64,000 nt of DNA from JAEUOS01 sp964470865 (GCA_964470865.1 CAYYFR010000007.1:1-64000); one strand, 5' to 3'; positions 8,121-17,902 are shown, counted from the stretch's first letter. Program-made: numbers and translations. The notes: generated from the letters alone by a model not told the origin.

Positions 8121-8894
8121 TCAGTGCTGGCGCGCCAGAATGCCGAAGCCCGGCAAGGGGTCCAGGATGCCGACCCGCCGCAAGGCCTGCCAATAGGTAG
8201 CCACATTGACTCCGATCAGGGGCTTGCCATGCGTCGCTTCGATCTCGTCGGTAATGGCCGACACCGGCAGGTTGGTGCCCACGTGAATCAGGGCCTCGAC
8301 GCCTGGGCGATCCAGCGCCCGGAATCCGCCACGAATTTCGTCTTGCGTGATGCGCGCCACCGCGGTCGGCCCGGTCGCCTTCAGACCGAGGGTATGCACC
8401 ACCTCGTAGCCGCAGGCGCTGAAGAACTCGGCGATGAGAGTGTCGGCGGGCGGCCAGTAGGGCGTGAGCACCGCGATGCGCCGCGGATTGCCGATCGCCT
8501 CCAGGCCCTTCAACACCGCAATCGAGGGGGTGACGAAGGGCACGCCGCAATAGTCTTCCAGCTTCGTCTGCTCGGCCTGCGCGCGTGCGGAATCACCGCG
8601 AAACGAGTGGATTGAATGGCCGTGTGCAATCACATGCGGCTCGGCCGGCAGCACCAGATTCAGTGCATCGTCGAGATTGCCTTCCTCGGTCTCGAGTGCG
8701 CGCCGGTAGGTTTCCATGTCGTCATACGGTCGCGGCGGCAGGTACATGCGGGTGACGTGGTTGGTCACCCCGTGCGGGCGCATGGCCTCGAATTCCGGCT
8801 GCACGATGGTGTTGGTGGCCGGCACCACCACCGCAACCTTGGCGCGGGATGCGAGGACATCGGTAGACGGTTTACGATGCATCGGTGCGGTCAT
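8121..8894 (-). CDS. Asp/Glu racemase superfamily protein (maleate isomerase-like), catalytic Cys absent
   Basis: A 257-residue protein of the maleate cis-trans isomerase/arylmalonate decarboxylase group: VPATNTIVQPEFEAM (24-38) matches the substrate-binding first loop, and LTPYWPPAD and GVNVATYWQALR match later family blocks. Characterised racemases and isomerases use two cysteines. Here the first position falls in AHGHSIHSF (90-98) and the second in HVGTNLPV (204-211), and neither contains Cys. The chemistry is therefore probably not the two-Cys proton transfer; it may be a decarboxylase, a hydrolase or a divergent isomerase. Start at 8894; ATG codon 5 is an alternative. Part of the 6355-10169 cluster. 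Confidence 0.8.
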   Translation of the reverse strand: MTAPMHRKPSTDVLASRAKVAVVVPATNTIVQPEFEAMRPHGVTNHVTRMYLPPRPYDDMETYRRALETEEGNLDDALNLVLPAEPHVIAHGHSIHSFRGDSARAQAEQTKLEDYCGVPFVTPSIAVLKGLEAIGNPRRIAVLTPYWPPADTLIAEFFSACGYEVVHTLGLKATGPTAVARITQDEIRGGFRALDRPGVEALIHVGTNLPVSAITDEIEATHGKPLIGVNVATYWQALRRVGILDPLPGFGILARQH

Positions 8895-8928
8895 CGCGAC
8901 GGCGGGCCTTTTCCAGGTGGTTTAACAG

Positions 8929-8958
8929 TGGAATGGTCTGGCTACGCCAGCGATTCCA
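8929..8958. terminator. Hairpin downstream of the acyl-CoA dehydrogenase gene (distal)
   Basis: TGGAAT (8929-8934) pairs with ATTCCA (8953-8958), and inside it CTGGC (8938-8942) pairs with GCCAG (8946-8950). A second inverted repeat, CGGGCAA/TTGCCCG (8971-8977 and 8994-9000), lies between it and the dehydrogenase stop. There is no long U-run, so intrinsic termination is uncertain; the pair may only slow the transcript between the dehydrogenase and the racemase-like gene. Confidence 0.35.
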
Positions 8959-9005
8959 TTCAAATCAATCCGGGCAAAAGTAGCGGTTCACTCTTGCCCG
9001 CCGCG

Positions 9006-10169
9006 TTAAAACGAGCGCGGCATCCCCAGCACATGCTCGGCCACGTAGGAAAGGATCAGATTGGTCGAAATCGGCGCCACCTGGTACAGGCGCGTTTCGC
9101 GAAACTTTCGCTCGATGTCGTATTCGCAGGCGAAGCCAAAGCCGCCATGGGTCTGCAGGCAGGCGTTGGCCGCCTCCCATGACGCCTTGGCGCACAGGTA
9201 CTTGGCCATGTTGGCTTCGGAACCGCAGGGCTTGTGGGCGTCGAACAGTTCGCAGGCCTTCCAGCGCATCAGGTTGGCCGCCTCGGTCTCGATATAGCTT
9301 TCGGCGATCGGGAACTGCACGCCCTGGTTCTTGCCGATCGGACGATCGAAAACTATGCGCTCGCTGGCGTATTTCGACGCCCGGTCGATGAACCAGTAGG
9401 CGTCGCCAATGCACTCGGCGGCAATCAGGGCACGCTCGGCATTGAGGCCATCGAGGATGTAGCGAAAGCCCTTGCCTTCTTCGCCGATGAGGTTGTCGGC
9501 CGGAATCTCCAGGTTGTCGAAAAACAGTTCGTTGGTCTCGTGGTTGACCATGTTGCGGATCGGCCGCACGCTCATGCCGTTGGCGACCGCATGCTTGAGA
9601 TCAACCAGGAAGATCGACAGGCCGTCGGCCTTTTTCTTCACCTCCGCCAACGCCGTGGTGCGTGCCAGAAGGATCATCAGATCGGAATGCTGAATGCGCG
9701 AGATCCAGACTTTCTGGCCGTTGACCACATATTTGTCGCCGCGGCGCTCGGCCACCGTCTTGATCTTGGTGGTATCGGTGCCGGTGGTGGGCTCGGTCAC
9801 ACCCATCGACTGCAGACGCAACTCGCCGGAGGCTATCTGCGGCAGGTAAAGGCGCTTCTGTGCCTCCGAGCCGTGCCGCAACAGCGTATTCATGTTGTAC
9901 ATCTGGCCATGGCAGGCGCCCGAATTACCGCCGCGGCGATTGATCTCCTCCATCACCACCGAGGCTTCGGCCAAGCCCAGACCGGAGCCACCATAGGCCT
10001 CGGGAATCAGTGCTGCCATCCAGCCGGCTTTGGTAAGCGCGTCAACGAAGGCTTCCGGATAGCCGCGCGCGTCGTCCACCTTCTGCCAATAGGCCGAGTC
10101 GTATTGGGCGCACAAGGCGCCAACAGCCTCGCGAATCTCGGAAAAATTCTGGGTTTGCGTATCGATCAT
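9006..10169 (-). CDS. Acyl-CoA dehydrogenase
   Basis: A 387-residue FAD-dependent acyl-CoA dehydrogenase, which introduces a trans-2 double bond into an acyl-CoA and passes electrons to ETF. Seen are the FAD-binding block MGVTEPTTGTDTTKIKT, the middle beta domain with YVVNGQKVWISR, and the C-terminal helical bundle with LQTHGGFGFACEYDIERKFRE, where the Glu of EYDIER is at the usual catalytic-base position. The start at 10169 (MIDTQTQNF) is preceded by AGGA; an upstream in-frame ATG at 10205 is not. It begins the same-strand cluster with the racemase-like, deacetylase-like and SDR genes. The acyl substrate is unknown. Confidence 0.92.
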   Translation of the reverse strand: MIDTQTQNFSEIREAVGALCAQYDSAYWQKVDDARGYPEAFVDALTKAGWMAALIPEAYGGSGLGLAEASVVMEEINRRGGNSGACHGQMYNMNTLLRHGSEAQKRLYLPQIASGELRLQSMGVTEPTTGTDTTKIKTVAERRGDKYVVNGQKVWISRIQHSDLMILLARTTALAEVKKKADGLSIFLVDLKHAVANGMSVRPIRNMVNHETNELFFDNLEIPADNLIGEEGKGFRYILDGLNAERALIAAECIGDAYWFIDRASKYASERIVFDRPIGKNQGVQFPIAESYIETEAANLMRWKACELFDAHKPCGSEANMAKYLCAKASWEAANACLQTHGGFGFACEYDIERKFRETRLYQVAPISTNLILSYVAEHVLGMPRSF

Positions 10170-10342
10170 GGGGGTCCTGGTAGCTTTGGTTCCGCGCGTG
10201 GGCACTGACGGGCGAGGCGTTAATTATCGGGTCAATCAGAAGCCTGCGCAGCAAAAAGGCAAGGCACTGTTGGTCCCGGTCGAGGAAGCCCTGCAGCAGT
10301 TCGACACCTGCGAAAAACGCGACTGCCCGGGAAATCGGCGTG

Positions 10343-10416
10343 TGGAGCGGGTGAAGGGAATCGAACCCTCGTCGTAAGCTTGGGAAGCTTCTGCTCTGCC
10401 ATTGAGCTACACCCGC
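10343..10416 (-). tRNA. tRNA-Gly (anticodon CCC)
   Basis: The minus-strand sequence folds as a 74-nt cloverleaf: acceptor GCGGGTG pairing with CACCCGC, D arm TAGCTCAATGGCAGAGC, a 5-bp anticodon stem GAAGC/GCTTA-type with loop TTCCCAA (anticodon CCC), T arm with GGTTCGATTCC, discriminator T and an encoded CCA. The anticodon reads GGG glycine codons. It lies alone between the acyl-CoA dehydrogenase and the DNA glycosylase. Confidence 0.95.
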
Positions 10417-10430
10417 GAGCGTCACGGATT

Positions 10431-11039
10431 TTACGATGTTTTGATGAGGCCGGTGTCGAGTGCGCGCCACAGATACAGCGCCAGATACGAGCGATACGGT
10501 GCCGCCAGATCAGGGTCGAACCGGCGTTTGCGGCGCGTTCGGGATGGGCCCTCTATGAGCGCGATCGCGCGCTGAATGCTGCCGTCGGCCGCCGGGAAAA
10601 TATCCTCGTGACCGACATAGAAGAGCGCGATGATCGAGGCGGTCCAGGGGCCCATGCCGCGAAACTGCCTGATCTGGTCAAGCAGTTCCTGCGGCGGCAA
10701 TGCGTACCAGTGATCCAGGGCCTGCAGATTGGCGCCGACTTGCGCGCCGATCGCGCAAACGGTGCGCGCCTTGGCGCCGCTCAAGCCGCAGCCGCGCAGG
10801 CTGTCATGATCAAGCAGCCAGGAACCGGGCAGGTCACTTGCCTGCGCCGCAGCCTTGACCCGCTCATAGATGGTCTGCGCCGCCCGGGACGACAGCATCT
10901 GGCCGGTGACCACCCGCACCAGCGCCTCAGGCAATGCAAGATCGCGCCGCTTGAGAGCGGGAACCGTCTTCATCCGGCCCAGCAGATCGGCAAGTTCCGG
11001 ATAGCGGGCCTGCAGGTGGCGCTTGATGCGGATGCTCAT
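10431..11039 (-). CDS. HhH-GPD DNA glycosylase (DNA-3-methyladenine glycosylase II-like)
   Basis: A 202-residue base-excision-repair glycosylase of the helix-hairpin-helix-GPD superfamily that removes alkylated bases from DNA. The VVTGQMLSSRAAQTIYER helix (43-60), the hairpin FRGMGPWTASIIAL (126-139) and the catalytic Asp D152 in DIFPAADGSIQRA are all visible. It lacks the N-terminal domain of E. coli AlkA, as is usual for short AlkA/MPG2-type enzymes, and has no C-terminal 4Fe-4S cysteine cluster of the Nth type. It lies 15 bp from the tRNA on the same strand. Confidence 0.88.
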   Translation of the reverse strand: MSIRIKRHLQARYPELADLLGRMKTVPALKRRDLALPEALVRVVTGQMLSSRAAQTIYERVKAAAQASDLPGSWLLDHDSLRGCGLSGAKARTVCAIGAQVGANLQALDHWYALPPQELLDQIRQFRGMGPWTASIIALFYVGHEDIFPAADGSIQRAIALIEGPSRTRRKRRFDPDLAAPYRSYLALYLWRALDTGLIKTS

Positions 11040-11339
11040 CGGCGGCTCATCGGCGGGTCATCGGCTATACGGGTTGCTTGGGGAAACACTGGACAAGTCC
11101 GTAGGTCAAGACAGTCCCACTTTGAAAGCGTTGAATCGAAAGGACTCCTGGTTCGCGGATCCGGATGCCAGGGACTTTTTCAGCGTTTTTTTTGGAACAC
11201 AGGCGTGAGCGCGATCATAGTCCAGGCGCAGGACGAGTATTGACGCGACGCGTCTTGATTTGCGTTGACTTGCGTTTGGCCACCGGCTGAAGGCTTCCGC
11301 TACACTGGCGAACCTCATCGACAATACAGTCTTGTCACA
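11040..11339. other. 300-bp gene-less region holding repeat copy 2
   Basis: No gene is seen between the divergent glycosylase and thiS. It holds the second copy of the dispersed repeat (11111-11195). The thiS-proximal part has a possible -10 (TACACT, 11301-11306) with no good -35. The conserved TPP riboswitch core was looked for and not found. Confidence 0.5.
11111..11195 (+). repeat. Dispersed intergenic repeat, copy 2
   Basis: Matches the minus strand of 1086-1171, with a gap-free core beginning AATCGAAAGGACTC at 11134. It contains a CCTGG/CCAGG stem around GGATCC and ends in two T-runs (TTTTT at 11176-11180 and an 8-T run at 11186-11193). It lies about 70 bp from the glycosylase start. 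Confidence 0.5.
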
Positions 11340-11543
11340 GTGATCCAGATAACGGTAAACGGCGCGCCGCGCGCGCTCGATGCGGGCAGCACGGTTTCCG
11401 CCCTGCTGGCCCAGATGAATCTGACGGGCAAACGGGTGGCGGTTGAAAGAAACGGCGAAATCGTTCCCAAGGGGCGCCACGCCGATTCATTGCTGGCCGC
11501 CGGCGATGCGCTTGAAATCGTGGTGGCCGTCGGCGGCGGCTGA
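11340..11543 (+). CDS. thiS: Thiamine biosynthesis sulfur carrier ThiS
   Basis: A 67-residue ubiquitin-fold sulfur carrier. It begins at a GTG reading (M)IQITVNGAPRAL and ends in VVAVGGG. The C-terminal Gly-Gly is adenylated and converted to the thiocarboxylate that gives sulfur to thiazole synthesis by ThiG. The upstream frame is open to 11265, but the family always begins close to the I-x-V-N-G strand, so the GTG at 11340 is preferred despite no obvious ribosome-binding site. It is followed 16 bp later by thiG. No thiO, thiE or thiC is in the window. Confidence 0.9.
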   Translation: MIQITVNGAPRALDAGSTVSALLAQMNLTGKRVAVERNGEIVPKGRHADSLLAAGDALEIVVAVGGG

Positions 11544-11559
11544 CAAGCGAAGGAATGCA

Positions 11560-12369
11560 ATGGAAATGACGTTCAAGGACAAACCCTTCGAAATCGCCGG
11601 CACGGTGTATCGGTCGCGCCTGCTGGTGGGTACCGGCAAGTATCGCGACTTCGAACAAACCCGCGACGCCATCGAAGCCTCCGGCGCACAGATCGTGACG
11701 GTGGCGATTCGCCGCACCAATATCGGCCAGGACGCCAATGCGCCTTCCCTGCTCGACTTCATTCCGCCTTTGAAGTACACCCTGTTGCCCAATACCGCCG
11801 GCTGCTACAGCGCCGACGATGCCGTGCGCACCCTGCGCCTGGCGCGCGAACTGCTCGACGGTCATACGCTGGTCAAGCTCGAGGTGCTGGGCGACCCGCA
11901 TACGCTGTACCCGAACATGATCGAGACCCTGGCGGCGGCAAAAACCCTGGTGGCCGACGGTTTTTCGGTAATGGTGTATTGCAGCGATGATCCCCTGATG
12001 GCGCGGCAGCTCGAGGACATCGGCTGCGTCGCCGTGATGCCGCTGGCCTCGCTGATCGGCTCCGGCATGGGCATCCTCAATCCATGGAACCTCTCGCTGA
12101 TCATCGAAAGGGCGCAGGTGCCGGTGATTGTCGATGCTGGCGTGGGCACGGCTTCGGACGCCGCGATCGCGATGGAACTGGGTTGCGACGGCGTACTCAT
12201 GAATACCGCGATCGCCGCGGCGACCAATCCGGTGCTGATGGCGTCGGCCATGAACAAGGCCGTGCAGGCCGGGCGCGAAGCGTTTCTTGCTGGCCGCATG
12301 CCGCGCAAGCTGTACTCGGCCAGCCCCTCGTCGCCTACCGGCGGCATGATCGCCGCCGCCCGCACGTGA
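11560..12369 (+). CDS. thiG: Thiazole synthase ThiG
   Basis: A 269-residue TIM-barrel enzyme that condenses 1-deoxyxylulose 5-phosphate, a glycine-derived imine and ThiS-thiocarboxylate into the thiazole phosphate of thiamine. K106 in TLVKLEVLGD is the Schiff-base lysine, and the conserved blocks GTGKYRDF, AIRRTN, PNTAGCYSADDAVRTL and VIVDAGVGTASDAA are all present. AAGGA precedes the ATG. It is coupled to thiS upstream; trmB begins 50 bp downstream on the same strand. Confidence 0.96.
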   Translation: MEMTFKDKPFEIAGTVYRSRLLVGTGKYRDFEQTRDAIEASGAQIVTVAIRRTNIGQDANAPSLLDFIPPLKYTLLPNTAGCYSADDAVRTLRLARELLDGHTLVKLEVLGDPHTLYPNMIETLAAAKTLVADGFSVMVYCSDDPLMARQLEDIGCVAVMPLASLIGSGMGILNPWNLSLIIERAQVPVIVDAGVGTASDAAIAMELGCDGVLMNTAIAAATNPVLMASAMNKAVQAGREAFLAGRMPRKLYSASPSSPTGGMIAAART

Positions 12370-12418
12370 GACCGAATCCGGATTTACCTGCCGCGCCGGC
12401 CTGGCCGGGCGGCCGCTG

Positions 12419-13165
12419 ATGAACGCGCTCCCCGAGACCGCCCCGCAAGACACACCGCGCCTGACGACGCGTTCGATCCGCAGTTTTGTGTTGCGCCAGG
12501 GACGCATGTCGCCGGCGCAGGTGCGCGCCTACGAAGATCTGCTGCCGTGCCTGGGGATTGAATATGCGACCCAACCCCTCGATTTCGCGCAGGCGTTCGG
12601 GCGCTTGGCACCGGTGGTCGTCGAAATCGGCTTCGGCATGGGCGAAACCACCGCACGCATCGCCGAGGCAATGCCCGGGACCAACTTTCTCGGGCTCGAG
12701 GTACACGCGCCCGGGGTTGGTGCCCTGTTAAAGCTGGTCGGGGAAAAGCAACTCGCCAACGTTCGCGTGATCCGCCACGACGCCGTTGAAGTGATGCAGA
12801 ACATGATCGCGCCGGCCAGTCTGGCGGGCATTCACATTTTCTTTCCCGATCCGTGGCCCAAGGCTCGGCATCACAAGCGGCGTCTGATCCAGAGCGCTTT
12901 TGTCGCTCTCCTGGCCAGCCGGCTGGCGCCGGGCGGCTATCTTCACTGCGCCACTGACTGGGAGGAGTACGCTCAGCAAATGCTTGAAGTGCTGTCCGCG
13001 GAACCGCGGCTGATCAACGCCGCCAATGGCTTTGCCGCCAAACCTGCCTACCGGCCTTTGACCAAATTCGAGGCGCGCGGCCTGAAACTGGGCCATGGCG
13101 TGCGCGATGTACTGTTTCGCCAAATGCCCGGGGCGCACCTTGAATCGGCCGGTGGCCAGACATGA
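12419..13165 (+). CDS. trmB: tRNA (guanine-N7-)-methyltransferase TrmB
   Basis: A 248-residue SAM-dependent enzyme that makes m7G46 in the variable loop of tRNAs. The SAM-binding block VVVEIGFGMGETT (66-78) and the family signature FFPDPWPKARHHKRR (141-155), which recognises the tRNA substrate, are intact, as is HCATDWEEYAQQML. The order thiG-trmB is common in betaproteobacteria. Confidence 0.96.
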   Translation: MNALPETAPQDTPRLTTRSIRSFVLRQGRMSPAQVRAYEDLLPCLGIEYATQPLDFAQAFGRLAPVVVEIGFGMGETTARIAEAMPGTNFLGLEVHAPGVGALLKLVGEKQLANVRVIRHDAVEVMQNMIAPASLAGIHIFFPDPWPKARHHKRRLIQSAFVALLASRLAPGGYLHCATDWEEYAQQMLEVLSAEPRLINAANGFAAKPAYRPLTKFEARGLKLGHGVRDVLFRQMPGAHLESAGGQT

Positions 13166-13290
13166 TGCCCGGCACGGCGCTTGCCATCGACCATGGGTCG
13201 CGCGCAGCCATTCCTGCTTCGCGGACACCCTCCGCGCTTTCCAAAGTCCATGCCCCGATCTTCGCGCGGGCGCAACCACAAGGCGTAAAC

Positions 13291-13857
13291 ATGCATAGCG
13301 CTCTCCGCGTTTCGGTTTTCTCGCTCGTCCTCTTCGCAGCGGCACCGGCAATGGCCCAACTAAGGGCGCCGACACCCCCACCGCCTGGTGCGGCCGCGAG
13401 CCCGACGCAAGAGGCTCCCGCCGCAGCTCAAGCACCAGGCGGAGCGCCGCAGCAGATCGATCCGCTGACGCGCGAGTTCCGCGATTGCATCCAGAAAGCC
13501 CAGGCCGCGATGCAGGCGAAGAATGCAGAAGATCTGGCCTTGATCCGCAATTGCCTGACCGGTGAGGTCAAGCGCCAGGAAGCGCGTTTCTCCCAGCATG
13601 TGTCCAAGCTCACAATTGCGCTGGCGCCGGAGGAGAAAAAGAAGCTCGACGCCGCCAACAGCGCCTGGCGCCGCTATCGCGATGCCAATTGCGCCTTCTA
13701 CGGCGACCCGGCCGGTGTACCGCCGCTGGCCGTGACCAATGCCGAGTGCACCCTCAAATTCACCGTTGACCGTGCGCTGGAACTCGAACGGCTGACGCTG
13801 GTGGTCGCGCAGCGTGAACAGGCAAAAGCTGCCGCGCCTGTCGACGCCAGGAAGTGA
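13291..13857 (+). CDS. Secreted LprI-like (DUF1311) protein
   Basis: A 188-residue exported protein with a signal peptide (MHSALRVSVFSLVLFAAAPAMAQ), then a Pro/Ala-rich linker (about 24-58), then a helical domain with the LprI/DUF1311 pattern: LDAANSAWRRYRDANC followed by a second Cys in NAEC and by TVDRALELERL. LprI-type domains inhibit lysozyme in Mycobacterium; for this protein such a role is only an inference. AAGGCG lies 7 bases before the ATG at 13291. The frame is open upstream to 13162, where it would overlap trmB. Confidence 0.78.
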   Translation: MHSALRVSVFSLVLFAAAPAMAQLRAPTPPPPGAAASPTQEAPAAAQAPGGAPQQIDPLTREFRDCIQKAQAAMQAKNAEDLALIRNCLTGEVKRQEARFSQHVSKLTIALAPEEKKKLDAANSAWRRYRDANCAFYGDPAGVPPLAVTNAECTLKFTVDRALELERLTLVVAQREQAKAAAPVDARK

Positions 13858-13875
13858 TCCGCCCCGCAGTCGGTT

Positions 13876-14706
13876 TCAGGACGACCAGTTGACCCAGCCG
13901 AAGTGCGAGGTAAGCAGCACCAGCGCGCCGAACACGATGCGATACCAGGCGAAGGGCTTGAAGTCGTGGGTTGAAACGAAGCGAATCAACCAGCGCACGC
14001 AGACAAACGCGCTGACAAACGCGGAAACGAAGCCGACCACCCACATCCCGAGGTCGTCCGCCGACAACAGGTGGCGCTCCTTGTAGAGCGAATAGACCGA
14101 TGCCGCCACCAGGGTAGGCACGGCGAGAAAGAAGGAAAACTCCGTCGCCGCCTTGCGCGACAGGCCGAACAACATGCCGCCGATGATGGTGGCACCGGAA
14201 CGGCTGGTGCCGGGCAACAATGCGAAGGTCTGCGCAAAGCCCAGCTTCAGGGCGTCCAGCGCATGCATGTCGTCGACCTCGGCAACCCGCACCGCACGTC
14301 GGGCACGGCCATCGCGCTCGACCCACAGGATCACCAGGCCACCGAGAATGAAGGTGATGGCCACGGTGGTGGCATTGAACAGATGCGCCTTGATCACCTT
14401 GTTGAATGCCAGACCCAGCACAGCCAGCGGCATGAAAGCGATCGCCAGGTTGAACCAGAAGCGGCGCGCACGTTCATGCGTGGCGAATTCGGTGACGGCG
14501 GACCACAGGCGCCCGCGGTACTCGATGCAGACCGCGAGGATGGCGCCGCTCTGGATCACGATCTCGAACAACTTGGCCTTGTCGCCCACGAAGCCAAGCA
14601 ACTGCCCGGCGAGAATCAGGTGGCCGGTGGAAGAGATCGGCAAGAACTCGGTCAGGCCTTCAACAACCCCGAGAATCGCCGCCTTGATGAGAATTGAAAT
14701 ATCCAT
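13876..14706 (-). CDS. uppP: Undecaprenyl-diphosphatase UppP/BacA
   Basis: A 276-residue inner-membrane enzyme that dephosphorylates undecaprenyl diphosphate to recycle the lipid carrier of peptidoglycan synthesis; overproduction of family members gives bacitracin resistance. Both catalytic signatures are present: EGLTEFLPISSTGH (E16, E20, H29) and PGTSRSG (165-171). About eight hydrophobic segments are visible. It converges with the LprI-like gene (18-bp gap between stops). Confidence 0.96.
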   Translation of the reverse strand: MDISILIKAAILGVVEGLTEFLPISSTGHLILAGQLLGFVGDKAKLFEIVIQSGAILAVCIEYRGRLWSAVTEFATHERARRFWFNLAIAFMPLAVLGLAFNKVIKAHLFNATTVAITFILGGLVILWVERDGRARRAVRVAEVDDMHALDALKLGFAQTFALLPGTSRSGATIIGGMLFGLSRKAATEFSFFLAVPTLVAASVYSLYKERHLLSADDLGMWVVGFVSAFVSAFVCVRWLIRFVSTHDFKPFAWYRIVFGALVLLTSHFGWVNWSS

Positions 14707-14912
14707 CAGGCGATTTTAACCGCCGCTCCTGCATCCAAGGATGGGCCTGCCACAGTACATGAGGGGAAGCACGCCCAGGTGGGCAAGCTCGAAGGGGCAG
14801 GCTCGACGGGACAACAACTTGCCGGGCCAGCGTAGAATTCCCGCGCGCCATACCGCCTCGGAAGCAGATCATGCTGCCAGCCCTCGTTTCCAACCTGTCA
14901 GGACTACGCATC

Positions 14913-15551
14913 ATGCGCTCTCGCCGCCAGTTCATGCTCAGTACCGCCTCGTTCGCCAGCGCATATGCCTGGCTTGATCCTTCGCGCGCGTGGGCACAAG
15001 GCGTGGGCAACCTGATCGAACTTACGGGCGATGTTCAGGTGAATGGTCGCAGACTGCCACCTGATGGTGTAATCCAGACCGGAGACCGGGTACAAACCGG
15101 CCCAGCCAGCACTTGCGGGTTCACCGTCGGGCGCGACGCCTTCCTGCTGCGCCCCAATACCGATTTGACGCTCACCCGCGGCCCCTCACTGTTCATTATC
15201 GAAGGCGCGCGTCTGTTGACCGGAGCGATGGCCAGCGTGTTTGGCCGCAGCGAACGGCCGCGCAACGTCATTTCACGAACCGTCACCGCCGGCATTCGCG
15301 GCACCGGCTTCTATGTCGAGACTCGTCCGGACTCCACCTATTTCTGCACCTGTTTCGGCAGCATCAATCTGGCGTCCGCCGCGGGCGACAGCGAACTTGT
15401 CAACTCGACCCGGCACGCGGCGCGACGCATCCTGGCCAACCCGGTGGCGGGAAAGACGATTGAGACGGCTCCCCTGGAGAACCACGAGGATGCTGAACTT
15501 GATCGGCTCGCGCTCCTGGTCGGGCAACGCTCTCCCTGGTATCGACGCTGA
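14913..15551 (+). CDS. FecR-domain protein with Tat-like signal
   Basis: About 212 residues. The N-terminus MRSRRQFMLSTASFASAYA is a twin-arginine signal (SRRQFML), so the protein is probably exported folded. The body, GNLIELTGDVQVNGRRLPPD...QTGDRVQTG..., is a FecR-type beta domain; members bind or sense in the periplasm, and stand-alone copies like this have no known function. A CTCF pair near residue 152 is unusual. An ATG at 14871 is in frame upstream, but the Tat signal favours 14913. It ends just before the repeat and assembly gap. Confidence 0.72.
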   Translation: MRSRRQFMLSTASFASAYAWLDPSRAWAQGVGNLIELTGDVQVNGRRLPPDGVIQTGDRVQTGPASTCGFTVGRDAFLLRPNTDLTLTRGPSLFIIEGARLLTGAMASVFGRSERPRNVISRTVTAGIRGTGFYVETRPDSTYFCTCFGSINLASAAGDSELVNSTRHAARRILANPVAGKTIETAPLENHEDAELDRLALLVGQRSPWYRR

Positions 15552-15560
15552 GCGAGACAT

Positions 15561-15582
15561 GCCGCGCGACCGAAAGCGCGGC
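15561..15582. terminator. GC-rich hairpin after the FecR-domain gene
   Basis: GCCGCGC (15561-15567) pairs perfectly with GCGCGGC (15576-15582) across an 8-base loop, 9 bp after the FecR-domain stop. There is no U-run. It may act as a terminator between the two converging transcripts. Confidence 0.35.
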
Positions 15583-15643
15583 GCTGCCTCACTCATACCG
15601 CAACGCCTCGATCGGCAGCAGCTTCGACGCCTTGCGCGCCGGG

Positions 15644-15743
15644 NNNNNNNNNNNNNNNNNNNNNNNNNNNNNNNNNNNNNNNNNNNNNNNNNNNNNNNNN
15701 NNNNNNNNNNNNNNNNNNNNNNNNNNNNNNNNNNNNNNNNNNN
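15644..15743. other. Assembly gap (100 N)
   Basis: Exactly 100 N, the conventional length for a gap of unknown size. The flanking sequences are copies of one tandem repeat, which explains why the assembly broke here. Frames reading through it are artefacts. Confidence 0.99.
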
Positions 15744-15842
15744 TTCACTCATACCGCAACGCCTCGATCGGCAGCAGCTTCGACGCCTTGCGCGCCGGGG
15801 CTTTACGCTCCGTCGCGCTGCGCTGCGCCAGCCCCTGCAACT

Positions 15843-17083
<1,241 letters not shown>

Positions 17084-17087
<4 letters not shown>

Positions 17088-17803
17088 GACGGCATCCTTT
17101 CACGTGCATCGACCGCGGCGTTGACACGGTCTTCGACCACCCGCCCGTCGCGAAAGTGGATCACCCGCCTGGCGAATGCCGCAACGTCGGCCTCGTGCGT
17201 CACCAGCACCACGGTGATGCCCTCGCGATTGAGCTCCTGCAGCAAGGCCATCACTTCCACGCTGGTTTTCGAATCGAGCGCGCCGGTCGGTTCATCGGCC
17301 AGGATCAAAAGCGGATCGTTGACCAGCGCGCGCGCAATCGCCACCCGTTGCTGCTGACCGCCGGAGAGCTGATTGGGTTGATGGTCGGCACGATTGGCCA
17401 GGCCCACCTGCGCCAGGCGTCGAGTTGCCTTGGCGCCACGCTCGGCCCGCGACAGCGCGGTGTACAAGAGCGGCAGTTCGACATTATCCCGGGCCGTGGT
17501 GCGCGGCAGCAGGTTGAACTGCTGGAACACGAAACCGATACGCTGGTTGCGAATGCGCGACAGTGCATCGCCTGAAAGCTTCGCCACATTTTCGCCGGCC
17601 AGCAGGTAATCGCCGGCGCTCGGGCCATCGAGGCAGCCTATCAGGTTCATGAAGGTCGATTTGCCGGAACCGGACGGGCCCATCACGGCGACGAATTCGC
17701 CCTCGTCTATGGTCAGTGTGACGCCATCAAGCGCACGCACGACGTTGTCGCCCATGCGGTATTGTTTGACCAGATCGCGCGTCTCGATCAGTGGCTGCTT
17801 CAT
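17084..17803 (-). CDS. ABC transporter ATP-binding protein (MacB-type ATPase, separate)
   Basis: A 239-residue ATPase of the LolD/MacB family. Walker A GPSGSGKST is at 42-50, Q-loop FVFQQFNLLP at 91-100, signature LSGGQ at 146-150 and Walker B LLILADEP at 165-172, with the switch His in VTHEAD. In E. coli MacB this domain is fused to the permease; here it is a separate gene whose stop overlaps the permease start (ATGA). It lies 99 bp downstream of the adaptor gene on the same strand. Confidence 0.95.
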
Positions 17804-17902
17804 GCCGACCTCGCCGTGCGCCCGGCCGGCCCGATCAGCGCTGCCCGACCACGCTCCGGCGCAGGCCGCAATGAACTCCAGCGTGCTTTCATCGGGCTTC
17901 CA

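Noticed and set aside
11209..11340. TPP riboswitch before thiS
   Set aside because: Looked for the conserved CUGAGA and ACCUGAUCUGGAUAAUGCCAGCG-type core on the plus strand; neither is present.
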